From NCBI RefSeq assembly GCF_003284585.1, contig NZ_QKRX01000004.1, positions 124,001 to 188,000 on the forward strand: a DNA stretch of 64,000 nt, in the 5' to 3' direction. Source of the stretch: Nitrincola tibetensis. GTDB lineage: Bacteria > Pseudomonadota > Gammaproteobacteria > Pseudomonadales > Balneatricaceae. This document shows positions 35,053 to 45,088 of this stretch, piece by piece. The notes below the pieces were generated by a model that ran no database searches, had not been told where the DNA came from, and worked only from the letters and a program-made list of their open reading frames with translations. Numbering within the stretch: position 1 is the stretch's first letter; each line of letters begins with the position of its first letter. Both the position numbers and the translations under genes were made by a program.

Positions 35053-37965
35053 TTAGATCTCTTTCTGCTCCGTGTCTATCATCACGACTCGATTACGACC
35101 TTCAGACTTGGCTTTATAGAGTGCTGTGTCGGCTAATCGCATCGCATGTTCGGGATCAGAACTTACTTGAGGACAATAGACATGTAAGCCAATACTGACT
35201 GTAAAGGCAATCATTTGACCTTCAAATTCATATTTAGATGCTTCAATGAGTTGGCGAAGGCTTTCACAGCGTGAATAAATGTTTTGAGAGGAATCTATGA
35301 GCGTAAATATCACGAACTCTTCCCCACCGTAACGAGCGACATAATCCGTATCACGCTTAAAAACCTGTTTAATGGAGGCGGCCAAAAATTGTAAACAATG
35401 GTCTCCAGCCGCATGTCCGAAGGTATCGTTCACTCTTTTAAAGTGATCAACATCAAGCATCGCCACCATCACTCCCTGATTTTGTCGAACTGCCAACTGG
35501 TGTAAACGACCATACTCATGATCAAAAAATGCTCGATTTCCCAAACCTGTTAATTCATCTGTCACTGATAAATAGGCAAGCTTTTCATTGGCTAGTGCCA
35601 ACTTAGCGTTTAAAGCACCTAAACGTCGATTCCAGTAAGCTAACATCAGGACGATAAGCACCGCTATCGTCAAAATCCGCCAGATCCAAGACCAATCCAT
35701 AGACTCTTCGAGCTTCACAGTACGCCATACATTTTCGATGTCCAGACGATCTTCATCTGTCAGACTGTCGACAAACTTCTGCAGGATTCCCAATAAAATC
35801 TCATTATCTCTCTGAACGGCCATAGTAAAGTTCCAATCGAAAGGAACTCGACCTATCACGCGTATATCGGCAATTCCAAGCTCTTGCAAAGTATGGCTTG
35901 CCGTGGGTAATGAACTGATAAAGGCATTTAGATTACCTGACTGCAACTGCCTTAGGCCATCGGCTTCAGTCTCTATGGATACAAAGGTAACATTCGGATA
36001 ACGACTCACTAAGGAATCAAAGGCAACAAAGCCATCCAACACACCAACCCGTTGATTGGAAAGTTCATTTAAACTATTAATAAACGGAACTTCTATCCGA
36101 CCTAAAATGACAGCGGGTAACGAGTAATAAGCGCGTGTTAGCGCAATATTTTCAATGCGTTCTATTCCAGACAGCATTGGAATAGCATCACAGCCTCCCT
36201 CCGACAAAGCTCGCAAAGAGGCCGACCGACTCCGCATTGGGAACAGCTCGATACGCAAGTCTAATCGTTGCGATAGATGCTCCACAACTGAGGAGGATAC
36301 TCCAATCAAATGCCCTTTCTGATTAATCGCTTCCAAAGGCATTTGATTGTGATGCACACAGATACGTATTGTTTTATCCAAACCAGACAAGTAGGCGAGT
36401 TCCTCCTCGGACAAATTCTCAAGCGGCTGCTTTGATGAGTAACTCATGCCCGATTGGCTACCTAACCAACGATTTTGAATCGTGCTCTGCTCAATGGGTG
36501 TGATCGCATTGAGTGTTTTATTCAGAATGTCGGCTAAAGGCGCAAGCGAAGGCTTAACACCAAAACGTAAATCCTCTCCCACAAAATCCTCTAGGATCAA
36601 CTCACCTGCCACATAAACACCCGTCATCCGTAATTGACTAACCCAGTGATTGCCATTTGGCAAAGCAGCAATCACCGCATCGACATGATTATTGGCTAGG
36701 GCATTAAACATAGATGCTTGATCCATGTAAGTGAAAAGCGAATCACCTATAATGTCTCGTAACGCTTGCTCATAGAAAATTCCGGCACCTATAGCAACCC
36801 TGAGCCCCTTAAGGTCTGATGGGTCTGTATAACGCCAATCTAAGTCTTTAGAAAACAAAACATTGGGAATAATATAGTAGGAATCTGAAAACCGTGCGAT
36901 AGTTTGTCGCTCTTCACTAAACGACATATTTGCCAAAACATCCAACTCACCAGCTTCAAGCCAATCAATTAAATTAGACCATTGATCCACAACAGGAATA
37001 ACCTGCAATCCTGTTAAATCCTGAATCCGTTTCAGTATGTCAACCGATAAGCCTTGAACACTTCCACCATCTAGAAAACTGAAAGGAGCATAGTCTCGCA
37101 TCAGCCCAACCCTAACTGGGCCAAGCTGACGTATATAATCAATTTCAGGCTGACTTAATTGAAAGGATGTTTGCAGAGGTAAATGCTTACCTCCATATTC
37201 TTGCCAGCGAACAGTTAAGTCGGCCAGCCATTCGGGCTCAATACTCTGCAAAGCTTTTTCAAGCTTGGCATGTAGCTCAGACTTGTCTTTCAACACTGCC
37301 AGTCTGAAGTCCTCAAGTTCAACACCTTCTAAGGCTAAAACACCTGCGATATCTAAATGTCGAAACCCAGCCCTTTGTGCCAAAAATTGCAAAGTTACAT
37401 CTGGCCCAATGATTGCGTCCACCCAACCAAAAGCCAAGGCTCTGACAAGGTTCGGCAGTAATTCATATTCGACTAACTCAAGATTTTGGTTATATAAAAG
37501 AGGTGAATAATAAACATCTTTTAAGATCCCTATTCGGTAAGGTCTTAAATGGTCGATGCTCTGAACATAGTCAAGCGGCCGATTTGAGTCCTGCATGACA
37601 ACTGTATTTCGGTAATGATAAGGCTCTGTGAACAACATGCTCTTCGCTCGCTCTTCACTCCAAGAAATTTCATCAATAACATCGACTTCACCTCTTAGAA
37701 AGGCTGCGTACACCTCAGGCCAGCTACCAACACGATATTCAAACGTTAAATCTGCAAGGTTTGCCACTTTTTCGAGCACATCGATAGAAAAACCAGCCGG
37801 GTGCGACTGGTGCATCCAAGAGTAAGGCTCATTATCGGCAACCACTCCGACAGAGATTCTATTTGAATCACTTGCGTATAGAGAAAAGCTGATCAGCCCA
37901 AACGTCACGAACAAAAACAGAATCAACCAACTCGGGGAACGTTTCCGATCAGCCCTTCTCTTCAA
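35053..37965 (-). CDS. Membrane diguanylate cyclase with three tandem SBP3 periplasmic domains
   Basis: 970 residues. Signal/anchor helix near residues 13-32; three successive family-3 solute-binding domains (about 35-260, 275-515 and 530-760), each starting with the usual IxVGV..D..P-type strand (VGVVADNEPYSW, VGLMRDYAPFSF, ICVHHNQMPLEA). One membrane helix follows (about 770-790), then a GGDEF domain. GGEEF is at 880-884 and the inhibitory RxxD (RDTD) at 871-874. The first domains of this type are as in BvgS/EvgS-like sensors. The only plausible start is a TTG at 37965 after GGGAGAGAG; no upstream ATG fits. It likely turns amino-acid-like signals into c-di-GMP. Confidence 0.88.
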   Translation of the reverse strand: MKRRADRKRSPSWLILFLFVTFGLISFSLYASDSNRISVGVVADNEPYSWMHQSHPAGFSIDVLEKVANLADLTFEYRVGSWPEVYAAFLRGEVDVIDEISWSEERAKSMLFTEPYHYRNTVVMQDSNRPLDYVQSIDHLRPYRIGILKDVYYSPLLYNQNLELVEYELLPNLVRALAFGWVDAIIGPDVTLQFLAQRAGFRHLDIAGVLALEGVELEDFRLAVLKDKSELHAKLEKALQSIEPEWLADLTVRWQEYGGKHLPLQTSFQLSQPEIDYIRQLGPVRVGLMRDYAPFSFLDGGSVQGLSVDILKRIQDLTGLQVIPVVDQWSNLIDWLEAGELDVLANMSFSEERQTIARFSDSYYIIPNVLFSKDLDWRYTDPSDLKGLRVAIGAGIFYEQALRDIIGDSLFTYMDQASMFNALANNHVDAVIAALPNGNHWVSQLRMTGVYVAGELILEDFVGEDLRFGVKPSLAPLADILNKTLNAITPIEQSTIQNRWLGSQSGMSYSSKQPLENLSEEELAYLSGLDKTIRICVHHNQMPLEAINQKGHLIGVSSSVVEHLSQRLDLRIELFPMRSRSASLRALSEGGCDAIPMLSGIERIENIALTRAYYSLPAVILGRIEVPFINSLNELSNQRVGVLDGFVAFDSLVSRYPNVTFVSIETEADGLRQLQSGNLNAFISSLPTASHTLQELGIADIRVIGRVPFDWNFTMAVQRDNEILLGILQKFVDSLTDEDRLDIENVWRTVKLEESMDWSWIWRILTIAVLIVLMLAYWNRRLGALNAKLALANEKLAYLSVTDELTGLGNRAFFDHEYGRLHQLAVRQNQGVMVAMLDVDHFKRVNDTFGHAAGDHCLQFLAASIKQVFKRDTDYVARYGGEEFVIFTLIDSSQNIYSRCESLRQLIEASKYEFEGQMIAFTVSIGLHVYCPQVSSDPEHAMRLADTALYKAKSEGRNRVVMIDTEQKEI

Positions 37966-37983
37966 CTCACTCTCTCCCTACAT

Positions 37984-39459
37984 TTAACACTCTTGCAAAC
38001 ATTTTAAAGATTGCTGTCTAAGCTTTTTCAATAATTTTGTTTGTCGAATCAGCATGGAGCGCTGCAATGACTCAGCCAAATACACATCCGTTGCGACCAA
38101 GCCTTGCAAATATGCCTGCCAACGCCCTAATAAATACTCAGCTGAGATTGTCCCCAAAAGAGCAGACGTCTTATTCATTTTGTGCAGCCTATTTTTACCC
38201 AGTTGTATATTAGCAAACATATCGACTGTCCAACGATACTCCTTTAAGGCTAGAAGGGTTTCAAAGGGAACACCTGAAGGTAACGTTTTTAGACCTAGCT
38301 TTTTATCTAACGCTCGCTTTCTTAACTTTTTAATACGTTTTAATAAAAAAGCATGGTCGACTTGCTCTGCTTTGACAAAAATGTCATCAGAACGAACGTC
38401 AGAAAGTAAGCGTAAAATCAGACAACCTTGCTGGTGCAAAACAGGACTTTGCATCATTTCTTGCCGCGCAGTCGCACGATGAGCCAAAATCCAGACTTTA
38501 AGATCCTTAAGTGAAGCTTCTGTTTCTTCGAGGTCTATCCATTCTGGGATGAGTCGATCCGCAAAATAATCCAGTTCCATCTGCTCACGGAAAGACAGTA
38601 GATTCTCGGTTAACACCCCTTTCCAATGTTTAAACCATTGTGGACTCAAAAGAGGTTTAAACATTCTCAAAACTGCTAGCAATCGCTCCTGACTTTCAAT
38701 CCATTGCAACAAGTAGTCCGGCTCTTCCCGCGCAGTGATGCCAAACAAGTTACCTTGCCACTGAACAAGGCAAGCAGAAACATAATTCCTGAAGACCTCA
38801 TCCGAAGCAACTTCATCAGTTTGTCGTGGAGCAACGAACGCAACAGGTTGCTCTTTCACTCCACTAAATAGACGGTAACCTCGCTCCGCTTTAGAAATAT
38901 CACTGGGCGTCAAAGATAAGTCTTTTGCTAAATCGATGGCGAGTGACACTAAATCCGAGATATCTCCTTTTGCCAACTCTAATTCTAACTCACATATTGG
39001 AAGCGTCTGTCCTTGAGCTTGGATCTTACCAAGATCGATCATCAGCAAAATCTCTGCCCCTGTAGGAGACTGATAGCAGTATGTCGAACGTTCAAAATTC
39101 GTACTAAAAATGGGCTGCAAACGAACCTTTACGGCGTCTAATATTTCTCGAACGGAGTCAATTTCAATTTCAGAAAAATCAAAGTGGCCATTGTAAAAAG
39201 TCTCCCATTCGGGACGTTGACTGACACCGGCTATCGACTGCCCTGCACACTTCACTGTTTGAAGCCAAACATTTCCTTGTTGACGCGTTCTCAGCGCCAT
39301 TTTTAAACGTTGCAAATCTAAAGCAGACGTATCAAAGTAAGTGTTTTCTAGGGTAACGCTTTCACTCAACAATTGAGCCGAACTGATCAGAGGATGAGTT
39401 ATTAAAGCATTGATATGCAGAGGCGATAACTCTAGTTTTAATTCTGTTTCTTTACCCAT
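37984..39459 (-). CDS. CYTH-CHAD inorganic triphosphatase (YgiF-like)
   Basis: 491 residues. N-terminal CYTH tunnel domain (about 1-200) with the ExExK motif at Glu4, Glu6, Lys8 and many inward-facing charged residues (ERGYRLF near its end). The C-terminal CHAD helical domain (about 215-485) is rich in Arg, Lys and His and binds polyphosphate. E. coli YgiF hydrolyses tripolyphosphate; the same reaction is expected. AGGAG precedes the ATG. It lies 18 bp downstream of nothing on its strand except the next gene's promoter gap, so it is probably the first gene of a unit with the triple-SBP cyclase that follows. Confidence 0.85.
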   Translation of the reverse strand: MGKETELKLELSPLHINALITHPLISSAQLLSESVTLENTYFDTSALDLQRLKMALRTRQQGNVWLQTVKCAGQSIAGVSQRPEWETFYNGHFDFSEIEIDSVREILDAVKVRLQPIFSTNFERSTYCYQSPTGAEILLMIDLGKIQAQGQTLPICELELELAKGDISDLVSLAIDLAKDLSLTPSDISKAERGYRLFSGVKEQPVAFVAPRQTDEVASDEVFRNYVSACLVQWQGNLFGITAREEPDYLLQWIESQERLLAVLRMFKPLLSPQWFKHWKGVLTENLLSFREQMELDYFADRLIPEWIDLEETEASLKDLKVWILAHRATARQEMMQSPVLHQQGCLILRLLSDVRSDDIFVKAEQVDHAFLLKRIKKLRKRALDKKLGLKTLPSGVPFETLLALKEYRWTVDMFANIQLGKNRLHKMNKTSALLGTISAEYLLGRWQAYLQGLVATDVYLAESLQRSMLIRQTKLLKKLRQQSLKCLQEC

Positions 39460-39609
39460 ATATTTCTCCTGGGGCTAGGCTTTGGGTAGCAGGCTAAGTC
39501 AATTCGTTATACTCTATTCTGATCATAAAGAAGTTTGATGGCAATCGGCTTCTCATTCCAAGGCGGTTGCACTTACAATTAAAGCTAATTCACTCATGGA
39601 GACTTACAC

Positions 39610-40080
39610 ATGTCAAAAATGGACATAGGTATCAAAAAATCGGATCGTGAGAAAATCGCTGAAGGACTCAAACACCTGTTAGCTGATACTTACACTCTTT
39701 ACTTACAAACGCATAATTTTCACTGGAACGTAACCGGGCCTCAGTTCCGCGAGCTTCATTTGATGTTTGAAGAGCACTATAACGAACTTGCGCTTGCTGT
39801 CGATGACATAGCAGAAAGAATTCGTACTTTGGACGTTGCCGCTCCAGGAACGTATAAAGAGTTTGTGCGTTTAAGTAATATTAAAGAAGTGGATGGCGTT
39901 CCTGAAGCAAAAGAAATGGTGGATTTATTGACCCAAGGACATGAAACGGTCGTTAGAACCTGCCGCGAAGTGCTTAAGCTGGCACAAGAAGCTGACGATG
40001 AATCAACTGCATCATTGGCATCAGATCGCATGCGAGTTCACGAAAAAACGGCATGGATGTTACGTGTTCTGAATAAATAG
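39610..40080 (+). CDS. dps: Dps-family ferritin-like DNA-protection protein
   Basis: 156 residues. Ferroxidase ligands are in [10 protein letters not shown] and [22 protein letters not shown] (His-x-x-His pattern, then Asp and Glu). Dps forms a dodecamer that oxidises Fe2+ with H2O2 and shields DNA in stress or stationary phase. The N-terminal tail ([14 protein letters not shown]) is basic but short, so DNA binding may be moderate. GGAG precedes the ATG. It converges with a lipoprotein gene and has a strong terminator. Confidence 0.92.
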   Translation: MSKMDIGIKKSDREKIAEGLKHLLADTYTLYLQTHNFHWNVTGPQFRELHLMFEEHYNELALAVDDIAERIRTLDVAAPGTYKEFVRLSNIKEVDGVPEAKEMVDLLTQGHETVVRTCREVLKLAQEADDESTASLASDRMRVHEKTAWMLRVLNK

Positions 40081-40090
40081 TGTTTATTCT

Positions 40091-40127
40091 TATCCTTCCT
40101 CTGCTTTTTAGCCACAGAGGAAGGATA
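40091..40127. terminator. Strong hairpin after dps
   Basis: A perfect 13-bp stem, TATCCTTCCTCTG (40091-40103) and CAGAGGAAGGATA (40115-40127), with an 11-base loop. It lies between convergent dps and the lipoprotein gene and probably ends dps transcription. No long T run. Confidence 0.65.
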
Positions 40128-40138
40128 GCCCAATCATT

Positions 40139-41233
40139 TTAGTCCAAGCGATTCGCGATCAGTGTATAAAGACCAACCTCATGGTCAGATAATCCCCTAG
40201 CAACGACTTTATAGAGTCCTGGAGCTAACTCTAACTCTAAATGAGCGTTAGTGCCTTCACCACCATCATCGTCTTCCGCAAAGAATCCTTCACTTTCTAA
40301 TTCTAAATACGCATCAAATTCATCAGACATCAGAGACACTTCGTACAGACCCAGCTCCTGAACCTGAAATTCGTACGCATTTGAACCACGAGTCAACATA
40401 CCTTGTATTGCTTCCCCCATGACTAACTCACCACTATTTTGCAATTCAATACCTTCAGGCAAAGCCTCTTCCGATACGCTCACCGAAAAGAGCCCCGAAC
40501 CTTCAGCATAACTCTGAAGTGTTAAGGTATATTCACCTTCTTCAAGATAGGTAACTAACTGAGAATCCGTGCCATCAGGGCCATCATCGTTTTCTAGACT
40601 AACCCCTACACCTTCTAGTTTCATGAAGGTATCAAAATCCTGTGAAGACAAGTCGAAGCGATACAAACCGGCTTTTTCAACCTGGAAGCGTAAAAGCTGT
40701 GGTTCTTGATCAAGCCAACCATTTTCATTTAAAGGGAGACTATTGAGTTTACTCGTATCCAAACTTAATGAAACCTTTAATACCCCAGAGGACAAGGTAA
40801 AAGGGCCAAAGCTATTTATGTCGCGACCATGCACAACGACCTGTAGGACTGACTCATCCAGAACGATACTTCTCAACTTAGAAAAACGCTCTGAGTCATT
40901 CGAAGTGGCCAGTAAATCGGTACCTGAAAACAAGGATAATGTACCGTTTAATGCACCGCGCTGGGTAATTTCCAGTAAGTTTCCATCCTCTAAGTCGGAT
41001 GAAGAAACCATGATGTCAAATATTTGATAACGTGTACCATCTTTAAGATTTACAGGGCTTTGTGTCGTGATTTCACCACTCGCACGCTCTCCTATCTGAA
41101 AGGTAGTGGACTGTGTTTGCATGGATGTATTGGTTGAAGGGGTGTCAACAGCAGCAGGGGTCTGGTTTTCTTTACAGCCGACTAACAGAGCGGTGACTGC
41201 GAAAGTGGCTAAGGCCAAGCGATGTTTTTTCAT
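40139..41233 (-). CDS. Lipoprotein with PPC-like beta-sandwich repeats
   Basis: 364 residues. The signal peptide ends in the lipobox LLVGC with Cys20, so it is a lipoprotein. At least two repeats resemble bacterial pre-peptidase C-terminal (PPC) domains: FDTFMKLEGVGVSLENDDGP followed by EEGEYTLTLQSYAEGSG, and FDAYLELESEGFFAEDDDGG followed by APGLYKVVARGLSDHE. A more divergent first repeat covers about 45-150. The acidic DDG loops could bind calcium. No catalytic domain is present, so a structural or adhesive outer-membrane role is possible. Function unknown. Confidence 0.75.
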   Translation of the reverse strand: MKKHRLALATFAVTALLVGCKENQTPAAVDTPSTNTSMQTQSTTFQIGERASGEITTQSPVNLKDGTRYQIFDIMVSSSDLEDGNLLEITQRGALNGTLSLFSGTDLLATSNDSERFSKLRSIVLDESVLQVVVHGRDINSFGPFTLSSGVLKVSLSLDTSKLNSLPLNENGWLDQEPQLLRFQVEKAGLYRFDLSSQDFDTFMKLEGVGVSLENDDGPDGTDSQLVTYLEEGEYTLTLQSYAEGSGLFSVSVSEEALPEGIELQNSGELVMGEAIQGMLTRGSNAYEFQVQELGLYEVSLMSDEFDAYLELESEGFFAEDDDGGEGTNAHLELELAPGLYKVVARGLSDHEVGLYTLIANRLD

Positions 41234-41387
41234 GATAATCCGTTCATCTAAAAATTCAATCTTACCTCATTTTCTGGCCGATTAAAGCTCCTATAACTAA
41301 GAAAAATAATAAAAGAAATAAGCCCTTGCAGAATTCGAATATTTCTATTAGGTTGAAATCAAACACTCTACAAAAGGACACCTGCTC

Positions 41388-42785
41388 ATGAGCGCAACCA
41401 AAGCCTCCAAGCTCTATATCCTTGACACCAATGTTCTATTACACGACCCAAAATGTCTTTACGAATTCAAAGAACAAGACGTTACCATTCCCATGACCGT
41501 GCTCGAAGAGCTCGACGACATCAAAGATCGCAAGAAGAATGTCGCCCAAGAGGCCCGCTACGCAATCCGCAGCATCGACTCTATTTTAAGCAAAGCCACC
41601 AATTCTGAACAAATCACCAAAGGCGTGAGAATCATCTTACCGGGCAAGGACCGCGATATAAAACTGGGCTGTCTGAGTATCTTCCCAGACCACGAACTCA
41701 CGGTTCGTACAGGCTTTCTTCCAATCGAGCATAACAAAGACAATAAGATCATCAACTGCGCACTGCATTTACAGTCTACCTTTCCACACAGGCAAGTCGT
41801 TCTAGTCACTAAAGATATCAATATGCGCCTAAAAGCACTGGGGGCTGGGCTCAAAAAGGTTGAAGACTATCGGACCGATCAACTGGTATCGGATGTTGAG
41901 TTACTGCCCGAAGGCCATCATTATCTTGCAACGCCGTTTTGGGAAGGCGTTGATAAGGTCGAAAGCTACCAGCGCGATGGGAAAGCCTACCATCGCGTTG
42001 CACGCGCTTTATTACCCAATACCTTTTTAAATGAGTACGTTTACGATTCAACTCAAGATTTTGCGGCTCGAACCGTCGCCATTGATGAAGAAAGCGTCAC
42101 TCTGCTCGACTTAGGTTATCAGCACTTGATGAACCAAAGCGCTTGGGGCATTCATCCAATCAATATTCAACAAGCCTTTGCCATGCAGTCCCTGCTTGAT
42201 CCAGATCTAGACTTTACGATCTTTTTGGGCTCGGCAGGCTCTGGTAAAACACTGATTGCACTAGCCTGTGCTCTGGAAATGGTCATAGAGCAAGGACGCT
42301 ATAATAAAATCATCGTGACACGCTCGACGCCACCTGTTGCTGAAGATATTGGCTTCCTACCGGGTACGGAGGAGGAGAAAATGACACCTTGGATGAGTGC
42401 CATTAGTGACAACCTAGAGGCGATGCATGAACAGGATGAACGTCCACAAAGCAGCGTTAAATATGCACTTGAAAAGGCAAATATTCAATTCAAGTCACTC
42501 AACTTTATTCGAGGCCGAAGCATACAAAACGCAGTGGTTTTAATCGATGAGTCTCAAAACCTGACCCCACAACAGCTGAAAACCATTATCACACGTTGTG
42601 GCAAAGGAACCAAAATGGTCTGTTTAGGAAATCTAGCTCAGATTGACTCTAACTACCTAACCCCTTTAACCTCTGGCCTCACCTATATTGCTGAACGCTT
42701 CAAAGACTTTGAAGGCTCAGCCAGTGTGCATTTCCAAGGCGTGTTTAGATCACGTTTGGCCGAGTTTGCAGAAGAAAACCTTTAA
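41388..42785 (+). CDS. PIN-PhoH fusion ATPase (PhoH2/YlaK-like)
   Basis: 465 residues. An N-terminal PIN nuclease domain (about 8-150; LYILDTNVLLHDP with the metal Asp) is joined to a C-terminal PhoH ATPase domain (about 225-460). Walker A is GSAGSGKT, Walker B VVLIDESQNLT. Proteins of this plan act on RNA as helicase plus ribonuclease, sometimes as toxins in mycobacteria. No antitoxin gene precedes it here. AAGGA precedes the ATG. It is convergent with the SLC5-STAC gene across a strong hairpin. Confidence 0.92.
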   Translation: MSATKASKLYILDTNVLLHDPKCLYEFKEQDVTIPMTVLEELDDIKDRKKNVAQEARYAIRSIDSILSKATNSEQITKGVRIILPGKDRDIKLGCLSIFPDHELTVRTGFLPIEHNKDNKIINCALHLQSTFPHRQVVLVTKDINMRLKALGAGLKKVEDYRTDQLVSDVELLPEGHHYLATPFWEGVDKVESYQRDGKAYHRVARALLPNTFLNEYVYDSTQDFAARTVAIDEESVTLLDLGYQHLMNQSAWGIHPINIQQAFAMQSLLDPDLDFTIFLGSAGSGKTLIALACALEMVIEQGRYNKIIVTRSTPPVAEDIGFLPGTEEEKMTPWMSAISDNLEAMHEQDERPQSSVKYALEKANIQFKSLNFIRGRSIQNAVVLIDESQNLTPQQLKTIITRCGKGTKMVCLGNLAQIDSNYLTPLTSGLTYIAERFKDFEGSASVHFQGVFRSRLAEFAEENL

Positions 42786-42798
42786 TCTCTCGAATTGA

Positions 42799-42827
42799 CT
42801 GCAGGTTGGGCCGCTTCCAACCTGCAG
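42799..42827. terminator. Hairpin between convergent phoH-like and SLC5-STAC genes
   Basis: A perfect 11-bp stem, CTGCAGGTTGG (42799-42809) and CCAACCTGCAG (42817-42827), seven-base loop. It is in the 52-bp gap between convergent genes, without a T run. Confidence 0.65.
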
Positions 42828-42837
42828 CACCGCCCTA

Positions 42838-45018
42838 TTAGTCACTGGTCGTATCTTCAGCCAGTCTTTTACGCAGATTGTCACTTTCAACTTTCAATTT
42901 TTGCGCTTCAACACGATAGGCAAATATTTCCTCGTAGCGCTGATCCAGCTTTGCCTCCAAGGTTTCAATTTGTCGTTTTTGACTACTGACAAGCGCTTCT
43001 AAATCATCAATCTGACTTTGCATTTGATCCAAAAACAAATAACCGCCACCATCTCCCTTAGCCTCATCAACTCTCGACTGCCCTTGCAACTCACTGACAA
43101 TATGACTATATAATGCTTTTAGGTCAGCGGCTTCGCGCTCATTGTAGTTAATTCGCTCTTCAATCGCTGTATGCGCACTGGCTGCACCAATAGAACCGGC
43201 TAATATATGCTCCAACATTCGGTGAAACTCCATCAACTCAATGATGGTGATATGCGCTTTGGTTTCGACTTGTAGATCTTCGGTGATGCGAGAAATAGCC
43301 TCATCCGCTTTTTCTTTGCTCAAATAACGTGCAATTAAATCATAGGCTTCGACCAGTTTCGGCTCCAGTGCTATGTACGCATCCAACCCAGTAGGCCTAG
43401 CCTTACCCGAAAACTGGCCTTTTGATAGCATGGCCGCCAAAAACTCACGCGTTAGAGATCTCTCGTGTTTTTGGGGATGATAAAACCAAGACCCGGCAAT
43501 GTAACAAAGAACGTTAAAGAGCATGGACCAAAAAACACTGTGTATAAGCGGTGGTAGAAAATCGATGCCTAAAAAAGCTTCTGGTCGTAACCAAGAAATC
43601 CCCCAAGGACCCGCATCAAGAATGCTGACCGGTAACCACCCTTCATTGATCATGGAGGGGATGATGAGCGTCCAGCCCCATAATATATAACCTACGAACA
43701 GTCCACAAAAAGCACCTACACTATTGCCTTTTCGCCAAAACATGCCGAGAAACACAGCGGGCAACAATTGCAAAATCCCTGCAAAAGAAATCAGCCCCAT
43801 TGCAGCCAAAAAGTAAGAGTTACTCAAGACCATTGCCAAGGTGTAACTGGACAGCAAAACGAGCGCTGCAGTAAACCATCTAACCTGCAGCAGATAGCCT
43901 TGCAGCGGCTCCAACCATTTGATTTTTTCACATAAAGGGAGAACCAAATGGTTAGACGTCATGGTTGCAAGCGTCATAGTACTGATAATGATCATCCCTG
44001 TTGCCGCGGCAAAACCTCCCATAAAGGCCACCAGCGCCATCAAATCATTACCCAAAAACTGAGGTATCAAGATCATAAAGAAATCGGCAGAGCCAGCAGG
44101 CAATCCCATGACTGTTCCTGCCAATGCAATCGGAATCACAAAAATATTAATTAGAATTAAGTAAGCTGGGAACATCCACATCGCAGTTTTGACATGAGAT
44201 TGATGGCTGCTTTCAACCACAGACACATGAAACTGACGCGGCAATAATTGCATCGCTGCAAACCCAAGAACAATTAACGTGAGCCAAGTAAGCCCCGGTG
44301 AGTCTTGGTTCTGAAAGCGCAGAATCAAGCTTTTGTCTTGACCATCAAACGTATCAAAAAAGCCACTAACCCCGCCAAACACTGAAATCAGAATAAACGC
44401 TCCGACCAGCAAAAAGCTAAGGAGTTTAACCACGCATTCAGCAACCAGCATACCAATCATACCACTGTGGCGCTCCGTAGGATCAAGGTGACGAATCCCG
44501 AAAATGATTGTGAATGCCAGCATCACAAGGGTAATCGTCAGTCCTGTTATATCCCAGTTGGAGTTGGCTGGAGCCCCTGTAATCATATTAAAGCTATTCA
44601 CGACCGCCGTTAATTGCAACGCAATGTAAGGAGAAATACTGGTTAAGACTATGACAGTGACCAGCGCAGCAATACGTTGAGACCTGCGATATCGTGTCGA
44701 TATGAAATCCGCAATGCTCGTAATACGAAACACCTCTTTAGCCGCTACCATTCGTTTTAGAGTGATCGGCCAAAGCACAACACTGAGCAATGCTCCAATG
44801 TATATCGCAAAAAACAACAAACCCGATTGTACGGCAAAGCCGACACTGCCGTAGAAGGTCCAGGAGGTGAAAAAAACGGCCATTGACAGCGCATACACCC
44901 ATGCAGGCATTGCAGAATTGCTGCGATGGCGAGTGCGGCGATCCACCCAAACAGCCAAACCAAACAGCAAAGCCATATAGACAAGAACAACGAGAATAAC
45001 GCTGTGAGCAGAAAACAT
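42838..45018 (-). CDS. SLC5-type sodium/solute symporter fused to STAC domain and coiled coil (no kinase)
   Basis: 726 residues. Residues about 1-525 form a sodium:solute symporter with roughly thirteen helices, closest in style to the transporter half of sensor kinases such as CbrA (MFFAIYIGALLSVV-type, MQLLPRQFHVSVVESS, WGISWLRPEAFLG). A helical STAC domain follows (about 544-640; MLEHILAGSIGAASAHTAIE is the recognisable part). The protein then ends with a coiled coil (about 664-722) instead of PAS, HisKA and HATPase domains. It may be a transporter whose state is passed to a partner protein. AGGAC precedes the ATG. It is followed by no response regulator gene. Confidence 0.85.
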   Translation of the reverse strand: MFSAHSVILVVLVYMALLFGLAVWVDRRTRHRSNSAMPAWVYALSMAVFFTSWTFYGSVGFAVQSGLLFFAIYIGALLSVVLWPITLKRMVAAKEVFRITSIADFISTRYRRSQRIAALVTVIVLTSISPYIALQLTAVVNSFNMITGAPANSNWDITGLTITLVMLAFTIIFGIRHLDPTERHSGMIGMLVAECVVKLLSFLLVGAFILISVFGGVSGFFDTFDGQDKSLILRFQNQDSPGLTWLTLIVLGFAAMQLLPRQFHVSVVESSHQSHVKTAMWMFPAYLILINIFVIPIALAGTVMGLPAGSADFFMILIPQFLGNDLMALVAFMGGFAAATGMIIISTMTLATMTSNHLVLPLCEKIKWLEPLQGYLLQVRWFTAALVLLSSYTLAMVLSNSYFLAAMGLISFAGILQLLPAVFLGMFWRKGNSVGAFCGLFVGYILWGWTLIIPSMINEGWLPVSILDAGPWGISWLRPEAFLGIDFLPPLIHSVFWSMLFNVLCYIAGSWFYHPQKHERSLTREFLAAMLSKGQFSGKARPTGLDAYIALEPKLVEAYDLIARYLSKEKADEAISRITEDLQVETKAHITIIELMEFHRMLEHILAGSIGAASAHTAIEERINYNEREAADLKALYSHIVSELQGQSRVDEAKGDGGGYLFLDQMQSQIDDLEALVSSQKRQIETLEAKLDQRYEEIFAYRVEAQKLKVESDNLRKRLAEDTTSD

Positions 45019-45088
45019 CAGTTTGTCCTGATTAAGTAAAGGTGCTTGAGCTATTATCGGAAGCTTTTACCTAAAAATCAAAGCTATC

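Noticed and set aside
41388-42785. PhoH-PIN protein as a toxin of a toxin-antitoxin pair
   Set aside because: No small antitoxin frame precedes it; the 154-bp upstream gap holds only a promoter region.
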